A stretch of 64,000 bases of DNA from Toxorhynchites rutilus septentrionalis (Eukaryota; Arthropoda; Insecta; Diptera; Culicidae). Below, in pieces: positions 1-9,554 of this stretch (the stretch's first letter is position 1; every line of letters starts with the position of its first letter). The DNA lies in the NCBI RefSeq assembly GCF_029784135.1, contig NC_073744.1:103413303-103477302 (forward strand), given 5' to 3'. Made by a program: the position numbers and the translations under genes. The notes below the pieces were generated by a model that saw nothing but the letters and a program-made list of their open reading frames with translations, was not told the DNA's origin and ran no database searches.

Positions 1-687
1 CGGATGGCGGAAAACAAGATTCATTACGAAAAAACCTAACAAAAACATAGAAATCCGCGGTTTGGACGGCCACACATGAAATAAACTTAACAAATAACTT
101 GTTTTATGAACATTGTTTTTTTATTATATAAATTTTCCCAATTTGGCTCGAGCTCACCGGTTTACGTTGCGGCCGATCGCTGCGTTGGTCGACTTCATGG
201 ACGTTGACAGGAACTGGCGTTGACAGGAACAGATGGCTTCGGCAGGGCAGGACGATGAACACGACGGAAACACCAAACTTATACAACGTGGCTCGGCCTT
301 ATATGTAGATGGCAGGCCACACTAGTTGACCAGAGGGTCGAGGAGGTCTCTGGATTTCCCACGTTCTCAGACTCATCAAAATTGACGGAGTAATTGTCCA
401 CGGTTCCGGAACCACTTTTTCAGGGACTAGCAAATATGGGTTGCTAGCTCACACGCACGGACAATCTCTTCCCTTTTTCGTTTCGGGATCACGTTTCAAA
501 ATTGTCTCCGCTATCACAACTGCGTCCGTACTCCATTTTTGCTTCCTCCACACCTTTCCTTTTCCTTTTTCTTTACTAAACCTTTTCTTTCTAAACCTAG
601 CACTTGCTTTCCGCATATAAATGAATAAATAAACAATTAACTGAATAAACAAAACACGCAATTGTAAATAAACATTGAATGTAGAAA

Positions 688-726
<39 letters not shown>

Positions 727-860
727 AACTAAACAAAACAACTAACTAACAAACTAACTAACTAACAAAAAAATAATCCATTGTGGAACACCAACCTGGG
801 GGTCTGCGATTAACTGTTTATTTGGTTTATTTGGTTTATAAATTGGACTCATACGTCATC
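1..860. other. Unassigned AT-rich flank
   Basis: No gene is recognised here. The minus strand around 290-120 contains a short reading frame followed by an AATAAA-like A-rich run, which could be the end of a transcript or of an LTR, but I cannot assign it. From about 590 the sequence becomes T/A-rich low complexity and grades into a simple repeat. The short minus-strand ORF at 449-736 is explained by that low complexity and is not a credible gene. Confidence 0.4.
685..728. repeat. (AAAT)n microsatellite
   Basis: About eleven uninterrupted AAAT units, followed by a less regular CTAA-rich stretch to about 765. It is seen directly in the sequence. Confidence 0.9.
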
Positions 861-909
861 TTTTACTACTACAATTAATTACAGACACCCAACACTACAT
901 TTCACTTTT

Positions 910-978
910 TGTCATATGAGAAACTGAGAAAGGTCAAACACAAATTGTGGACATCGACTGCTGATTTCTCATATGACA
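910..978. repeat. Short inverted repeat, 14-bp arms
   Basis: The arms TGTCATATGAGAAA (910-923) and TTTCTCATATGACA (965-978) are exact reverse complements separated by 41 bases. They may be the ends of a very small MITE remnant or simply a hairpin. No coding content is present. Confidence 0.6.
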
Positions 979-1140
979 ATACATCACAAACAAATATTTT
1001 ACATTTTTTTGTACAATATCGGTAAAATCCAAATCCACGGCCTTCCCACCAAATTCATTATTGTAACCCAACCATCACCATCAACATTCGAAGCTAGAAC
1101 TTTAAACAAGAAGCTTGAGCATTCTAGTGCATCTAAGTGC

Positions 1141-1210
1141 ACCCGTGGCCGAGTGGTTAGCGTTTCACATTATCATGCCGAGTGCTCGGGTTCGATTCCC
1201 GTTCTGGCCG
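1141..1210 (+). repeat. tRNA-derived SINE head
   Basis: The segment contains a tRNA-type A box (TGGCCGAGTGG, 1146-1156) and B box (GGTTCGATTCC, 1189-1199) spaced as in an RNA polymerase III promoter. The same head occurs at 58053-58335, where a full SINE with target duplication can be defined. Here the body after the head is AT-rich and differs, so this is either a truncated copy or another subfamily. The variable-arm region does not fold convincingly as a functional tRNA, so I do not call a tRNA gene. Confidence 0.65.
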
Positions 1211-1279
1211 TTTTGATAGAATACAAAAATTAATTTTTTCAGGTGAAATAAATGGGAGTGCGGGTGAGATCGTCTTGTC

Positions 1280-1781
1280 GGGTAAAACCGACACCTTTGA
1301 AGAAAAGAAAGAAAACTTGATACTTCAAATACAAATACTTCAAATTATACTTCAAATTATTAAGAGGTTATCTATATTCTATGTGGGCACTTTAAGATCC
1401 CAGCTTAGGTGAACATCCATGTGGAATGTGCCGATGAATGTTGAACGGAGGGATACCATGAGCTCTGCCAGGCTTTTTTGTTGAAATGCCCGATTCAACG
1501 TTGGTTTTGGCTGTTTTATCTGTTCGGCTCAGCCGTTTTGTCTTTCGAATATAAACACGAGGCATCTACAAAAAGTAAGAACTATTTTTTTCTGTCTTTG
1601 AAACAAAAAACCAGGTGTCGGTTTTACCCTGAGTGAAGGTATCGGTGTTACTCCGAATGAATTCGAAATAATAATAACAACACTACCTACCGTCTCACAA
1701 ACTACACTGAACAGGGGACATCGAAAAATTTTCAAAGAATTGCTTCTAACTGAAAAAAATCAGGGAGTGTCGGTTTTACCC
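1280..1781. repeat. Inverted and direct copies of a 15-17-bp motif
   Basis: GGGTAAAACCGACACCT at 1280-1296 is the exact reverse complement of 1613-1629. A third copy of GTGTCGGTTTTACCC lies at 1767-1781. The outer arrangement suggests a decayed MITE, but no target duplication is obvious. Confidence 0.5.
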
Positions 1782-1809
1782 ACAGTTTCGGTTTTCCTTG
1801 ATTTCCCTT

Positions 1810-2119
1810 AGTAGGCTAGAATATTGTGGCGCGGGAAAAACATGATGGGTATAAATGCCTTAAAATAATAATTCCATTTAACGGGGACAGGGAATCGAGG
1901 CGGCTCAAGCCATCGGAAGCGGCGGTGTCTAGCACGCAAACCTATGTTCCACTGATTGCCCGGTTAGTTTGAAACATATGCTACGATTCTTTTGCTGTTG
2001 CATCATGCATTACGTTTGCCCGGCGCAAAATCATAACTCGTATACATACTCGTGCACGGTATCACAGACCGTCTTATACCCATGATGTTTTTCCCGCTCC
2101 CTAATATTTCTAGCCTACT
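1810..2119. mobile_element. MITE with long terminal inverted repeats
   Basis: The two ends are inverted copies: AGTAGGCTAGAATATT at the left and the complementary AATATTTCTAGCCTACT at the right, continuing inward through GCGGGAAAAACATGATGGGTATAA with small mismatches. Total length is about 310 bp and there is no coding capacity. I could not identify a clean target-site duplication, so the superfamily is undetermined. Confidence 0.8.
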
Positions 2120-2469
2120 GCACTCTTAGTTTCGTTGGTTTCCTGTAATGAATAGTCTATAATTTAGGTCTGTAAATTAGTCAAGACAATTCACTTTCAT
2201 GTTGTTGCTGTCCGCACGGCGAAATTTGGAAGAATGACATTTTTTCATTTTTTTCGGGGTTGCCTGAATGACAATCGACAAAGTTACGAACACCGTGTAG
2301 TAAAATGTACTAATTGTTGGTAGTGATGTGTATTCGCGATAACAGTGGTACGGTGTCGACGTCTGGTGGCATCTTTCAATTAGAGGCCAAAATTTGAGTC
2401 CCAAACTCGATAGTGTAATCTTTATCAGATTAGAAGACACGAAGCCTATTTTAAAATGTTAGAATTTGA
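2120..2469. other. Unassigned segment between MITE and BEL element
   Basis: There is no convincing ORF, repeat end or LTR. It may be the decayed 5' leader of the BEL element that follows. Confidence 0.3.
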
Positions 2470-2542
2470 ATGAAAATTCTCACATCATGTTATCCGAACC
2501 TCTTCACCGAACCACCAGACGTTATCTTTTCCACCGCTACAA

Positions 2543-4106
2543 ATGCCTTCAGTACAGCCGTCTCCACTACAGCACCCCATAGTGCCACAGCATTCGATAG
2601 TCCCGTCTTTGGCGCAATCAACTTCAACACAACAACCCTCGATGCACCCGCCTCTGGTGCAGCCATCACTTTCGAAACAGCCAACACTACAGCAAACATC
2701 GTCGATGCCGACTTCAGTGCAGCCATCTTCAACATACCAATCTTTGGTTCCGCCATATTCCATGTTACCGTCATCGGTACAATCTCCAGGAATCCCGTGC
2801 TTCACGCATCAGCCTCCGGTGCAGCCGTCTTCAGTACAGTCAGCAACAGTTCAATCTTCTTCAATACAACCTGCAACACAGTCATCATTGATACACCTAC
2901 CTATGATGCAGCAAGTTCCAGCGGAGCCTGTTCCGATCCTGCCTTCAGGACAGCCTACTTTCATGCATCAGATTCCGGGGCATCAGCATCAATTCCAGCC
3001 GCGTCAGGGGAATCCTCCAATACAATAACAGCCGCCACCGTTTGTACCACAGTCAGCGGTTAGTCAGATTCACATTGCAGCTGAATCCTCAGCAGCAGCT
3101 GAATCCTCAGCAGCAGCTGAATGAACAAATGCATTCATTAATTAATAACGAGGAGCAGCTGCGTCGACTTCACACGCGCTCTCGTAACGATAATTGTAAC
3201 CCTAATAATCAATATTCAAATTCAAATCGACGAGACCACTTCCCCTCGGCACCCGACCAGTTTCGTCCAGCTGGTTATCCAACTCAACAGCAACTAGCGG
3301 CACGGCAGTCCCTGGCTCGTGATCTACCAACTTTCTCCGGCAACCCTGCTGGTTGGCCGATATTCATTTCCAATTATGAATATACTACTCGAGCATGCGA
3401 CTACAACGATGGTGAAAACATGGTTTGACTTCAACGAAGTTTGAAGGGGCAAGCATTGGAAATTGTTCGGAATCGTCTCGTATTACCATCCGCGGTGCCG
3501 AATGTCATCGAAGCTCTCCAACTGCGGTATGGTCGTCCGGGACTTCTCATCAACGCTCTTCTGCATAAAGTTCGTTCGATTCCCTCTCCTCGCTCTGACA
3601 GGTTGCAAGGGTTGATTGAGTACGGATTGGCGGTGCAGGAACTGTGTGACCACATCGAAGCTGCGGATCAGCGCGATTATCTGGCGAATCCAACGTTGCT
3701 TCAAGAGCTTGTCAACAAATTACCATCGTATCAGAAGATGATGTGGGCAGCCTACAAACGAGGACTTAGTGTCATAAATTTAAAGACGTTTGCGGAATAC
3801 ATGACAGGTGTGGTGCAAGATGCAACGAGTGTGGTGAACTATGAGCCAGAGCACAAAAAGAGTGGTAATAGATCCAGAGAATATGTGAACTCCCATGTGA
3901 CAGATGTCGCACTACCATTGACAAAAACAACGAAGCCTGGTGACTGTATCAACTGTAACAAATCGGGACATAAGATGCGAGAGTGTGATGCTTTCAAATC
4001 GCTCAGTGTAAACGAACGATGCGGATTCGATCATTGGGTGTTTGCCATATCTGTCTCTTTGCGCATGGAAAGCGATCTTGCCGTAGCGACAGCCGTTGCA
4101 ACGTGA
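2543..4106 (+). pseudogene. gag: BEL/Pao Gag (DUF1759-type) with zinc knuckle
   Basis: Positions 2543-3028 read as a Pro/Gln/Ser-rich low-complexity N-terminus. 3042-3428 continues with Gln-rich repeats and ends in the typical BEL Gag core (LPTFSGNPAGWPIFISNYE). A stop or frame change near 3428 precedes 3441-4106, which carries the rest of the Gag core and a Cys motif CINCNKSGHKMREC (C-x2-C-x4-H-x4-C). In the living family, Gag assembles the cytoplasmic particle and binds RNA. This copy cannot make one protein because at least two frame changes are visible. An overlapping ORF in another frame over 2470-3063 is a shadow of the repetitive coding sequence. Confidence 0.8.
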
Positions 4107-4682
4107 GTGGTTGCCAGTACCGTCACTACTCGCTACTACATGGAAGGACGCCAGTGCAGTTGATTCCTCGGGTCGCTGAGAACCATACGCATCGCTTTGT
4201 CGATTCCGGTGTCCTCTTCAGAATCGTTCCCATCACGCTCTACGGTGCCACAGGACGGATAAACACATTCGCGTTCTTGGACGAAGGCACGTCGCTGACG
4301 CTCATCGAAGGTGAATTAGTGACTCAATTAGGAATAAGTGGAAGTTCGCAACCGCTCTGCCAACGATGGACTGGGAACACATCTCGCATGGAGAATAACT
4401 CTTAAGTGGTTACAGTTGTAATATCAGATGTAGGTCAGCTGCGGCAGTTCATGCTGGCCAACACGAGAACCGTCGAAAATCTCAACTTACCAAGTCAGAG
4501 TTTCAACTATGGCACAGCTGCTGAACGATATCCATATCTGAGGCAAATTCAAATACAGAGTTATCAAGGAGCAGTTCCGAAAATTCTCATCGGTCTCGAT
4601 AATTGCCTTTGAAAATACGTGAGGGAGATGGACCATCTGCAATAAAAACAAGACTGGGATGGTGCGTGTACGGAAAAAAAAT
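4019..4682 (+). pseudogene. BEL/Pao protease region
   Basis: The reading begins with a second Cys/His cluster (CHICLFAHGKRSC, then C and H residues to about 4140). It continues into the aspartic-protease-like segment of BEL elements (FAFLDEGTSLTLIEGELV, where DEGTS replaces the usual D-S/T-G triad). A stop near 4404 precedes 4406-4612, which ends in PKILIGLDNCL. After that stop the sequence still reads, in another frame, like the KIREGDGPSAI..TRLGWCVYG segment of the family. It then stops abruptly at the A-run where copy A is inserted. The protease is certainly inactive here. Confidence 0.75.
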
Positions 4683-4856
4683 ACGGGTGGGTAATGTCGG
4701 GGACATAACCGGAGTGACGTAGGACTATACAAAGGGGACAGCTTTTGTTAAAGATATATTTTAAATATGTTGTTTTATTTTCTTCTCCTACGTGAACCTG
4801 AAAATCTACCTGAAAAATGGATCAGTTTACTGTTTACTCTTTATGAATATGTTGAT

Positions 4857-4872
4857 GGTTCTGAAAAGAACC
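4857..4872 (-). terminator. Histone mRNA 3' stem-loop (H2A unit 1, copy A)
   Basis: On the minus strand this reads GGTTCTTTTCAGAACC, a six-base-pair stem around the TTTC loop with the shape of the replication-dependent histone stem-loop (consensus GGCYCUUUUCAGRGCC). The third and fourth bases have changed but pairing is kept. It lies downstream of H2A unit 1 on the same strand. Confidence 0.7.
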
Positions 4873-5111
4873 TTTGGTGTTGTGTTTTTGTTATCACTCG
4901 ATATTCCCATCTTGTTCGGTTAAACCTTCCTGTTTAGCTATTGCGTATGCCACTCGCCACAGCTTTCACAGTTGGAAAATTTCTTCCCATCCAGCTTGTG
5001 ACATGTTGTTCAGCAAATTACATTGAATGCGACATGCCGGAGAAACACTTTGCCACTCACTGAAACTAATTGTTGCCTTGATGAGCGCCGAACCGAAGCT
5101 GCTCTGTTCTT

Positions 5112-5334
5112 GATGCGGGTTTTCTGATTGTCGTGAGCAGCTTTGCAAGCCAACTCGAGCACTTCGACGGCCGAAACTCTATAATCGCTGTTAGGTATAC
5201 TGGTGCTCCGGCACCAATCCGTTCGGCCTAGTTACCCTTGCGGAGCAATCAGTGAATGCGATCAACAGGGAACTGGAGACCTGTGCCTTTCTCTTAACTG
5301 GAGGACAAGTTTTGTTACGTCCACGATGCCGATG
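5112..5334 (-). pseudogene. Histone H2A-like unit 1 (copy A)
   Basis: The minus-strand translation contains IGAGAPVYLTAIIEF, then after a one-base shift AVEVLELACKAAHDNQKTRI. These are the alpha-2 and alpha-3 region of histone H2A (GAGAPVYLAAVMEY / [20 protein letters not shown] in canonical H2A). The N-terminal tail is recognisable but rearranged in this copy, and the start codon is lost (ATC where ATG is expected). A histone cap-site motif TCATTCA lies upstream on the same strand. The stem-loop at 4857-4872 follows. The unit is a pseudogene by frameshift and stops, but identity over the fold region is far beyond chance. Confidence 0.8.
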
Positions 5335-5551
5335 CCGTACAACCACACGGGTTTACGGTTTGAATGAAAATAAGATATTTTTTTGGGGTCCGCGTGTTTT
5401 ATACTCTAGCGGTACACACTCACAGGATAGAGACAAATCGGCAGACTCAGCCAAAGAAGCGAGTCCAACGAGACGAACGAATGAGCGTTAAAAGGGAGCG
5501 ATGGCAAAAAAATACATTCATTACGATTTGTTCGCTCGTTGGATTCACAAG

Positions 5552-5567
5552 GGTCCTTTTCAGGATC
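5552..5567 (+). terminator. Histone-type 3' stem-loop on the plus strand (copy A)
   Basis: GGTCCTTTTCAGGATC on the plus strand has a six-pair stem (one G-T wobble) and the TTTC loop. It marks the end of a transcription unit opposite to the H2A units. The interval from the shared promoter region (about 5370) is only about 180 bp, too short for a complete core histone gene. The coding part has therefore been mostly lost. Confidence 0.6.
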
Positions 5568-5883
5568 ACAAAATTATCTTCAATCTAAAGAGCTTAATGT
5601 TTTGTTATCACTCAATATCCCCATCTTGTTCGGCTGAACCTTCCTGTTTAGCGATTTGTTGCCACTCGCCACAGCTTTCACAGTTGGAAAATTTCTTCCC
5701 ATCCAGCTTTGTGACATGTTGTACAGTAAATTACATTCAATGCGACGTGCCGAAGCGCCACTCAGTGTCGCATTGGAGGCGATTTTAACTTGTAATTGAA
5801 CATTTGCATTAACAATGGAACAGTGATAATGTTTAAGAAAACATTGAACTGTATTTCCTAAACTCTGTTTTGGAAGGTTTAAT

Positions 5884-5899
5884 GGCCCTGAAAAGGGCC
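5884..5899 (-). terminator. Canonical histone mRNA 3' stem-loop (H2A unit 2, copy A)
   Basis: The minus strand reads GGCCCTTTTCAGGGCC, an exact match to the consensus GGCYCUUUUCAGRGCC of replication-dependent histone mRNAs, followed by A as usual. In living genes this structure binds SLBP and directs U7-dependent cleavage instead of polyadenylation. It lies downstream of H2A unit 2 on the same strand. Confidence 0.85.
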
Positions 5900-6085
5900 T
5901 CGTTTAATGGAATGGTTCCAATTTAGAAAACTTAGTACTCGTGGTTTTGAAAAAGACCATTTCGATGAGTTTGTATAAAGAACAAACTTTTTTCTTCTGC
6001 TACCTGATGCCGTTTTGCGATTGCGTTTGCCACTCGCCACTCGCCTGTTGTCTTGATGTCCACCGAACCGAATGTGTTCTGTTCC

Positions 6086-6262
6086 GAATGCGGGTTTTCT
6101 TATCGTCACGAGCAGCTTTGTTAACTCGATCACTTCGGCGGCCGAAACTATATAACGCCGGCTAGGTGGACTGGTGCACTGGTACTAACGCGCTCGGCCT
6201 AGCTACCCTTGCGGGGTAGGTGCCTTTCCCTTCACTTTTCCCCCTTTACCATGTCCAGACAT
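6086..6262 (-). pseudogene. Histone H2A-like unit 2 (copy A)
   Basis: From the ATG at 6262 the minus strand reads [14 protein letters not shown], the H2A N-terminal tail. A deletion then shifts the frame. Further on, [15 protein letters not shown] and KAARDDKKTRI are recognisable in other frames. Upstream lie a TCATTCA cap-site-like motif and a TTAAAAAT-like element in the better copies. This copy has lost about 20 codons compared with unit 2 of copy C. Confidence 0.75.
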
Positions 6263-6771
6263 GGCTGCTTGGGTTGGTTTGTTGATGTGTTGTGATGCGA
6301 ACCGATGTGGTGTACGGTTTGAACGAGAATGATCGTTACGGCAGCGGAGCGGGGATCTTTATGCTGACTGGCTGGCTCGAGAATTACTCATGTGTGAGAC
6401 TGCGACCAATGTTTCGTTCATTTTTTTCTTTTTCCTTTCCAATCGTGCTTCATTCTATTTCGCTGCTGCCGCTGGTTGCCCGTTTTGGTCGGTACGATTT
6501 GAGGAGCACAAAATGGACCAATCAAAAATGAGCACAATGCAATGCTTGATATTTCACAATTATTCAATTATTTATCTCAAGAAAAATAAAATGTTATTCG
6601 TTATGATAGATGCGTAGATATATTTTCTATCAATTGATGCAAAAACGTTCGCGATCTATTGAGAAATGCTCGAGTTATAAGCGTTCCAAATCTTGCATTT
6701 TTTCCTACTTGTTCAGTGCCTAGATTTCCATTTCACCCCCTATATCTTCCGGTTAGACGTAGTCCTACGTC

Positions 6772-8203
6772 AATAGAGCAACTAACGGAAGGTTACAGCT
6801 TCCACGTCTGTAAGTGTTACAGCAGCAGTGAAATACAGGAAACTTTGAAGCAGTCTTTCGCTGTAGAAGTTACAGGAACTACGATTCATGACGCTCTCAG
6901 TCAGAAGAGGAACGAGTACAACACTTGCTAGAGCAGACAACGAAACGGATGAATGACCATTTTGAAACAGGCCTACTGTGGAAAAAAGACGACATCCATC
7001 TTCCCGATAGCTATCCCATGGCTGTGCGTAGGTAGCAATGCCTCGAGCGTAAACTTGACAAGGATCCTGCTCTGCACTAGAATTTCCATCGACAAATCCA
7101 ACAATACCAAGGTAAAGGTTATGCTCACCGTGTGGGGCCGGAGGAATTCCAGAAAGCGAATCCAGCGAGGACGTGGTTTCTACCCTTGGGTGTTGTGACC
7201 AATGCCAACAAGCCCGGGAAAGTGAGGGTTGTTTGGGATGCTTCAGCAACAACAATATGCTGCTAAAAGGTCCGGACCAGCTCACAGCATTCTCTATCGA
7301 TTTCGGCAGTTCTGGGTGGCAGTCAATGCGGATTTACAGGAGATGTTCCACCAAATCTTCATACGAGCGGCAGACAAGTATGCGCTCTGCTTTTTGTACC
7401 GAAAATATAAAACACAGCCATTGGAGGTGTTCGTCATGGATGTGGTGACTTTCGGAGCAACTTGTTCTCCTGCGTCGGCACAATTCGTCAAAAACCTGAA
7501 CGCTAAAGAACATGCAGAACAGTTCCCTCGGGCTGTGGATGGTATTATTCGAAGTCACTACGTCGATGACTACTTGGATAGCTTCGGTAGTGTCGAGGAA
7601 GCGAAGCAGGTAGCGGAAGATGTGCGACGTGTGCACCATGATGGAGGTTTCAATCTATGCAACTGGAACTCAAACTGTGATGAAATTCCGCGACATCTGG
7701 GAGAAACTAAAGCAGTTGACAGGAAGAACTTATATATTGGAGTTGGTGAAGCAACGGAACGAGTTCTAGGATTGCTCTGGAAGCCAACTATGGATGAGCT
7801 CTGCTTCTCTACACGAATGAGCGACGAGGTATGAGCTCTAATCGAAAGGGGTAACGTGCCAACCAAACGACAGGTACTTCGCTGCGTGATGACGCTGTTT
7901 GATCCGCTCGGACTGCTTGCACCGTTTCTCATACACGGCAAGGTTCTGATTCAGGATTTGTGGCGCGCCGGAACCGATTGGGATGAAGCTATTGGAGACG
8001 TCTCCCACGATCGTTGGAGAAAATGGTTGGAAATGATTGAGTTCGTGTCTACCATAAGAATCCCGAGATGCTACTTACCTCGAGCAAACGAACAAACCTA
8101 CAAACGGTGACAACTGCACGTCTTCGTAGATGCGAGTCCAACGGCGTACTCCTATGCCGTTTACCTTCGTGTCAAGGATGAAGAAAACGCAATTGAAATT
8201 GCG
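6772..8203 (+). pseudogene. pol: BEL/Pao reverse transcriptase and RNase H start
   Basis: Continues the BEL element on the right of copy A. The order of recognisable segments is: EGYSFHVCKCYSSSEIQETL near 6780, the region before the RT in several frames, then 7250-7834 with the RT palm. Residues FGATCSPASAQFVKN and the catalytic YVDDYLDS (two Asp) are visible, followed by LLWKPTMDELCF. From 7856 comes FDPLGLLAPFLIHGKVLIQDLWR, the conserved BEL connection segment, and near 8120 HVFVDASPTAYSYAVYLRV, the first RNase H strand. Stops at 6930, 7834 and 8108 show it is dead. The rest is replaced by a LINE end at about 8203. Confidence 0.8.
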
Positions 8204-8656
8204 AGTAAATCAAATACATTGGCTAATCGGAAGGAAGTCGAAATTAAAACTAGAGTTCAAACTACTTCTATACAAATCCATGCTAAAGCCTATTTGGCAT
8301 TATGGCTGTCAACTTTGGCAAACAGCTTCAGCAAGTAATATCGAAATCATCGAAAGAGTACAAAATAAATTGCTAAGACAAATTACTGGCGCCCCTTGAT
8401 ACATCCGCAATAGTGTCATACATCGAGACTTAGGGATGGCGACGGTTAAAGAAGAACTTCATAAAACGAGGAGGAAATATGCGGAAAAGTTGAAACGTGG
8501 TCAAACGTTAGTGTTGTGCTTCAGCACACATGTGAAATTTTAACTGTAAGAATTGATAACAAACGTAATACTTTATTATGTTAGAACTAAATGTATAACC
8601 AAATATTGTTATTTCCACATCATGGAAGATTCAATAAATATATGTATGAAAAAAAA
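8203..8656 (+). mobile_element. 5'-truncated Jockey-type LINE 3' end
   Basis: The plus strand reads the C-terminus of a Jockey-family reverse transcriptase protein (LKLEFKLLLYKSMLKPIWHYG..LW, then NIEIIERVQNKLLRQITGAP). One Trp codon has become a stop at about 8397. The conserved tail RNSVIHRDLGMATVKEEL follows, then a 3' UTR with AATAAA and a short A-run. Only the last ~450 bp were inserted, typical of aborted reverse transcription. It replaces the BEL RNase H continuation. No clear target duplication was found. Confidence 0.75.
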
Positions 8657-8713
8657 GTTATTTAATTACTTGAAACACGTATTCCTTACTCTTATTTAAC
8701 CATTTGTCTATAC

Positions 8714-9063
8714 AGTTATCATTTATACACCATAGGTGGTGTAAAAAAAAAAACTTTTATTTACCGAACATTTAATTATAAAGTCAACTTAGATACTAAC
8801 TCTAGTTCCCTGTCGCTAATAACTATCAATTTCTAAGTCAGCATAATTCAATCTTGGTTGGTTCCCGTTCATGATGTGTCGTGTTGCATCTGGTTCTCCG
8901 GATACTGCTGACGATGTCTTCTATGGCGATAGCGCTGGAAATTGTTTTGGCATCGTACGGTTCGTTGGAAATGTTTACATGATGACTGCGTGGCTCGATG
9001 ATTATCTGACCTTGATGTGTAGTGTGGATTGTTGTGCTGCTGGGCTGGTTTCCGTACATAACT
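8714..9063 (-). repeat. Errantivirus 3' LTR
   Basis: Nearly identical to 56600-56950. It starts (minus strand) AGTTATGTACGG, next to the polypurine tract at 9064-9075 (AAGACGGGGGA on the minus strand), and ends TGATAACT at 8714. Small T-run length differences and a few substitutions distinguish the two LTRs. Confidence 0.9.
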
Positions 9064-9100
9064 TCCCCCGTCTTAGATTGAACCGTCCCGGTTCAACATG

Positions 9101-9206
9101 TTATGACAAGGTTTCGGCTCCCGTTAACATGTTTGGGTTGATGGTTATTACCGAACGAATTGATCTCGTTTCTTTGATTATGAACCAAATTATTATTGAT
9201 ACAATT
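9101..9206 (-). pseudogene. env: Errantivirus Env C-terminal tail (exon fragment beyond the LINE)
   Basis: The minus strand carries the last part of the Env transmembrane segment (hydrophobic IIIWFII) and a short cytoplasmic tail ending in a stop at 9101-9103, about 40 bp before the polypurine tract. The bulk of Env lies beyond the MosquI-type insertion, from 15332 upward. The duplicated TTATTGATACAATT marks where the LINE entered the membrane-anchor codons. Confidence 0.75.
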
Positions 9207-9554
9207 TTTTTTTTTTTTTAATTCGTTTATTTTTACAGGCTCAGTTACTTAAGTTTAAAGGAGCCGAATTCTTAAATATAATTTTAAAACTATATATATA
9301 AACAATTTTCTTACATCTATGGTTAGTAAGGTGGAAAACCGATTACTCGCGGTGTACTCGAGTTTAGGAGGGTGACATATTTTTAGGAGAAGGATGGGAT
9401 GTAAGGAAATTGTAACAATGTTGATGAACACTCAATTTATAAATCTATTCGTATATCTATAGTGTATTTACATTTCAACTTATTCTACTATTTATAGCAA
9501 GGGGACGAATTACCCGCAAAGGAAGGAAAGGAGGGTATAAGGATGTAGGGGCAA

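Larger units (their letters stand above)
4683..6771 (-). mobile_element. Histone-carrying mobile element, copy A
   Basis: Boundaries come from comparison with copies B and C. The left end begins ACGGGTGGGTAATGTC and the right end finishes GTAGTCCTACGTC. The insertion lies in the BEL protease/RT junction, next to an A-run with a possible 3-bp duplication (AAT at 4680-4682 and 6772-6774). The ends are not inverted repeats. The left end holds an ATGTC/GACAT hairpin and the right end a GACGTAG/CTACGTC palindrome. Inside are two H2A-like units read on the minus strand, a plus-strand unit between them, and three histone-type 3' stem-loops. No transposase is encoded, so the element is non-autonomous or depends on an unknown enzyme. 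Confidence 0.8.
2470..8203 (+). mobile_element. Degenerate BEL/Pao LTR retrotransposon, split by copy A
   Basis: Plus-strand remnants follow BEL/Pao order: a Pro/Gln-rich leader, Gag with the LPTFSGNPAGWPIF signature, two Cys/His motifs, a retropepsin-like segment ending in PKILIGLDN, reverse transcriptase with YVDDYLDS, and the start of RNase H (HVFVDASPTAYSYAVYLRV). Several frame changes and stops separate the pieces. Copy A (4683-6771) interrupts the sequence just after the GLDN region, and the reading resumes beyond it. The 3' half, including integrase and the LTR, is missing because a Jockey-type LINE end abuts at about 8203. No LTR is recognised at the 5' side. The left boundary given is the first plausible ATG and is approximate. 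Confidence 0.85.

Noticed and set aside
449..736. Minus-strand 95-codon ORF.
   Set aside because: It is mostly the translation of the (AAAT)n repeat and flanking low-complexity sequence.
1141..1210. Functional tRNA gene.
   Set aside because: A and B boxes are present, but the arms do not pair into a clean cloverleaf and the same head occurs on a SINE at 58053.
2470..3063. A 197-codon Ala/Thr/Ser-rich ORF overlapping the BEL Gag leader.
   Set aside because: It is the frame neighbour of the Pro/Gln-rich Gag N-terminus. The repetitive codons keep several frames open, and antisense ORFs at 2485-2805 have the same cause.
6292..6360. Plus-strand reading DVVYGLNENDRYGSGAG resembles the histone H4 C-terminus (DVVYALKRQGRTLYGFGG).
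   Set aside because: It is antisense to the cap site and 5' leader of H2A unit 2, which explain the sequence. The match is short and no other H4 sequence is nearby.
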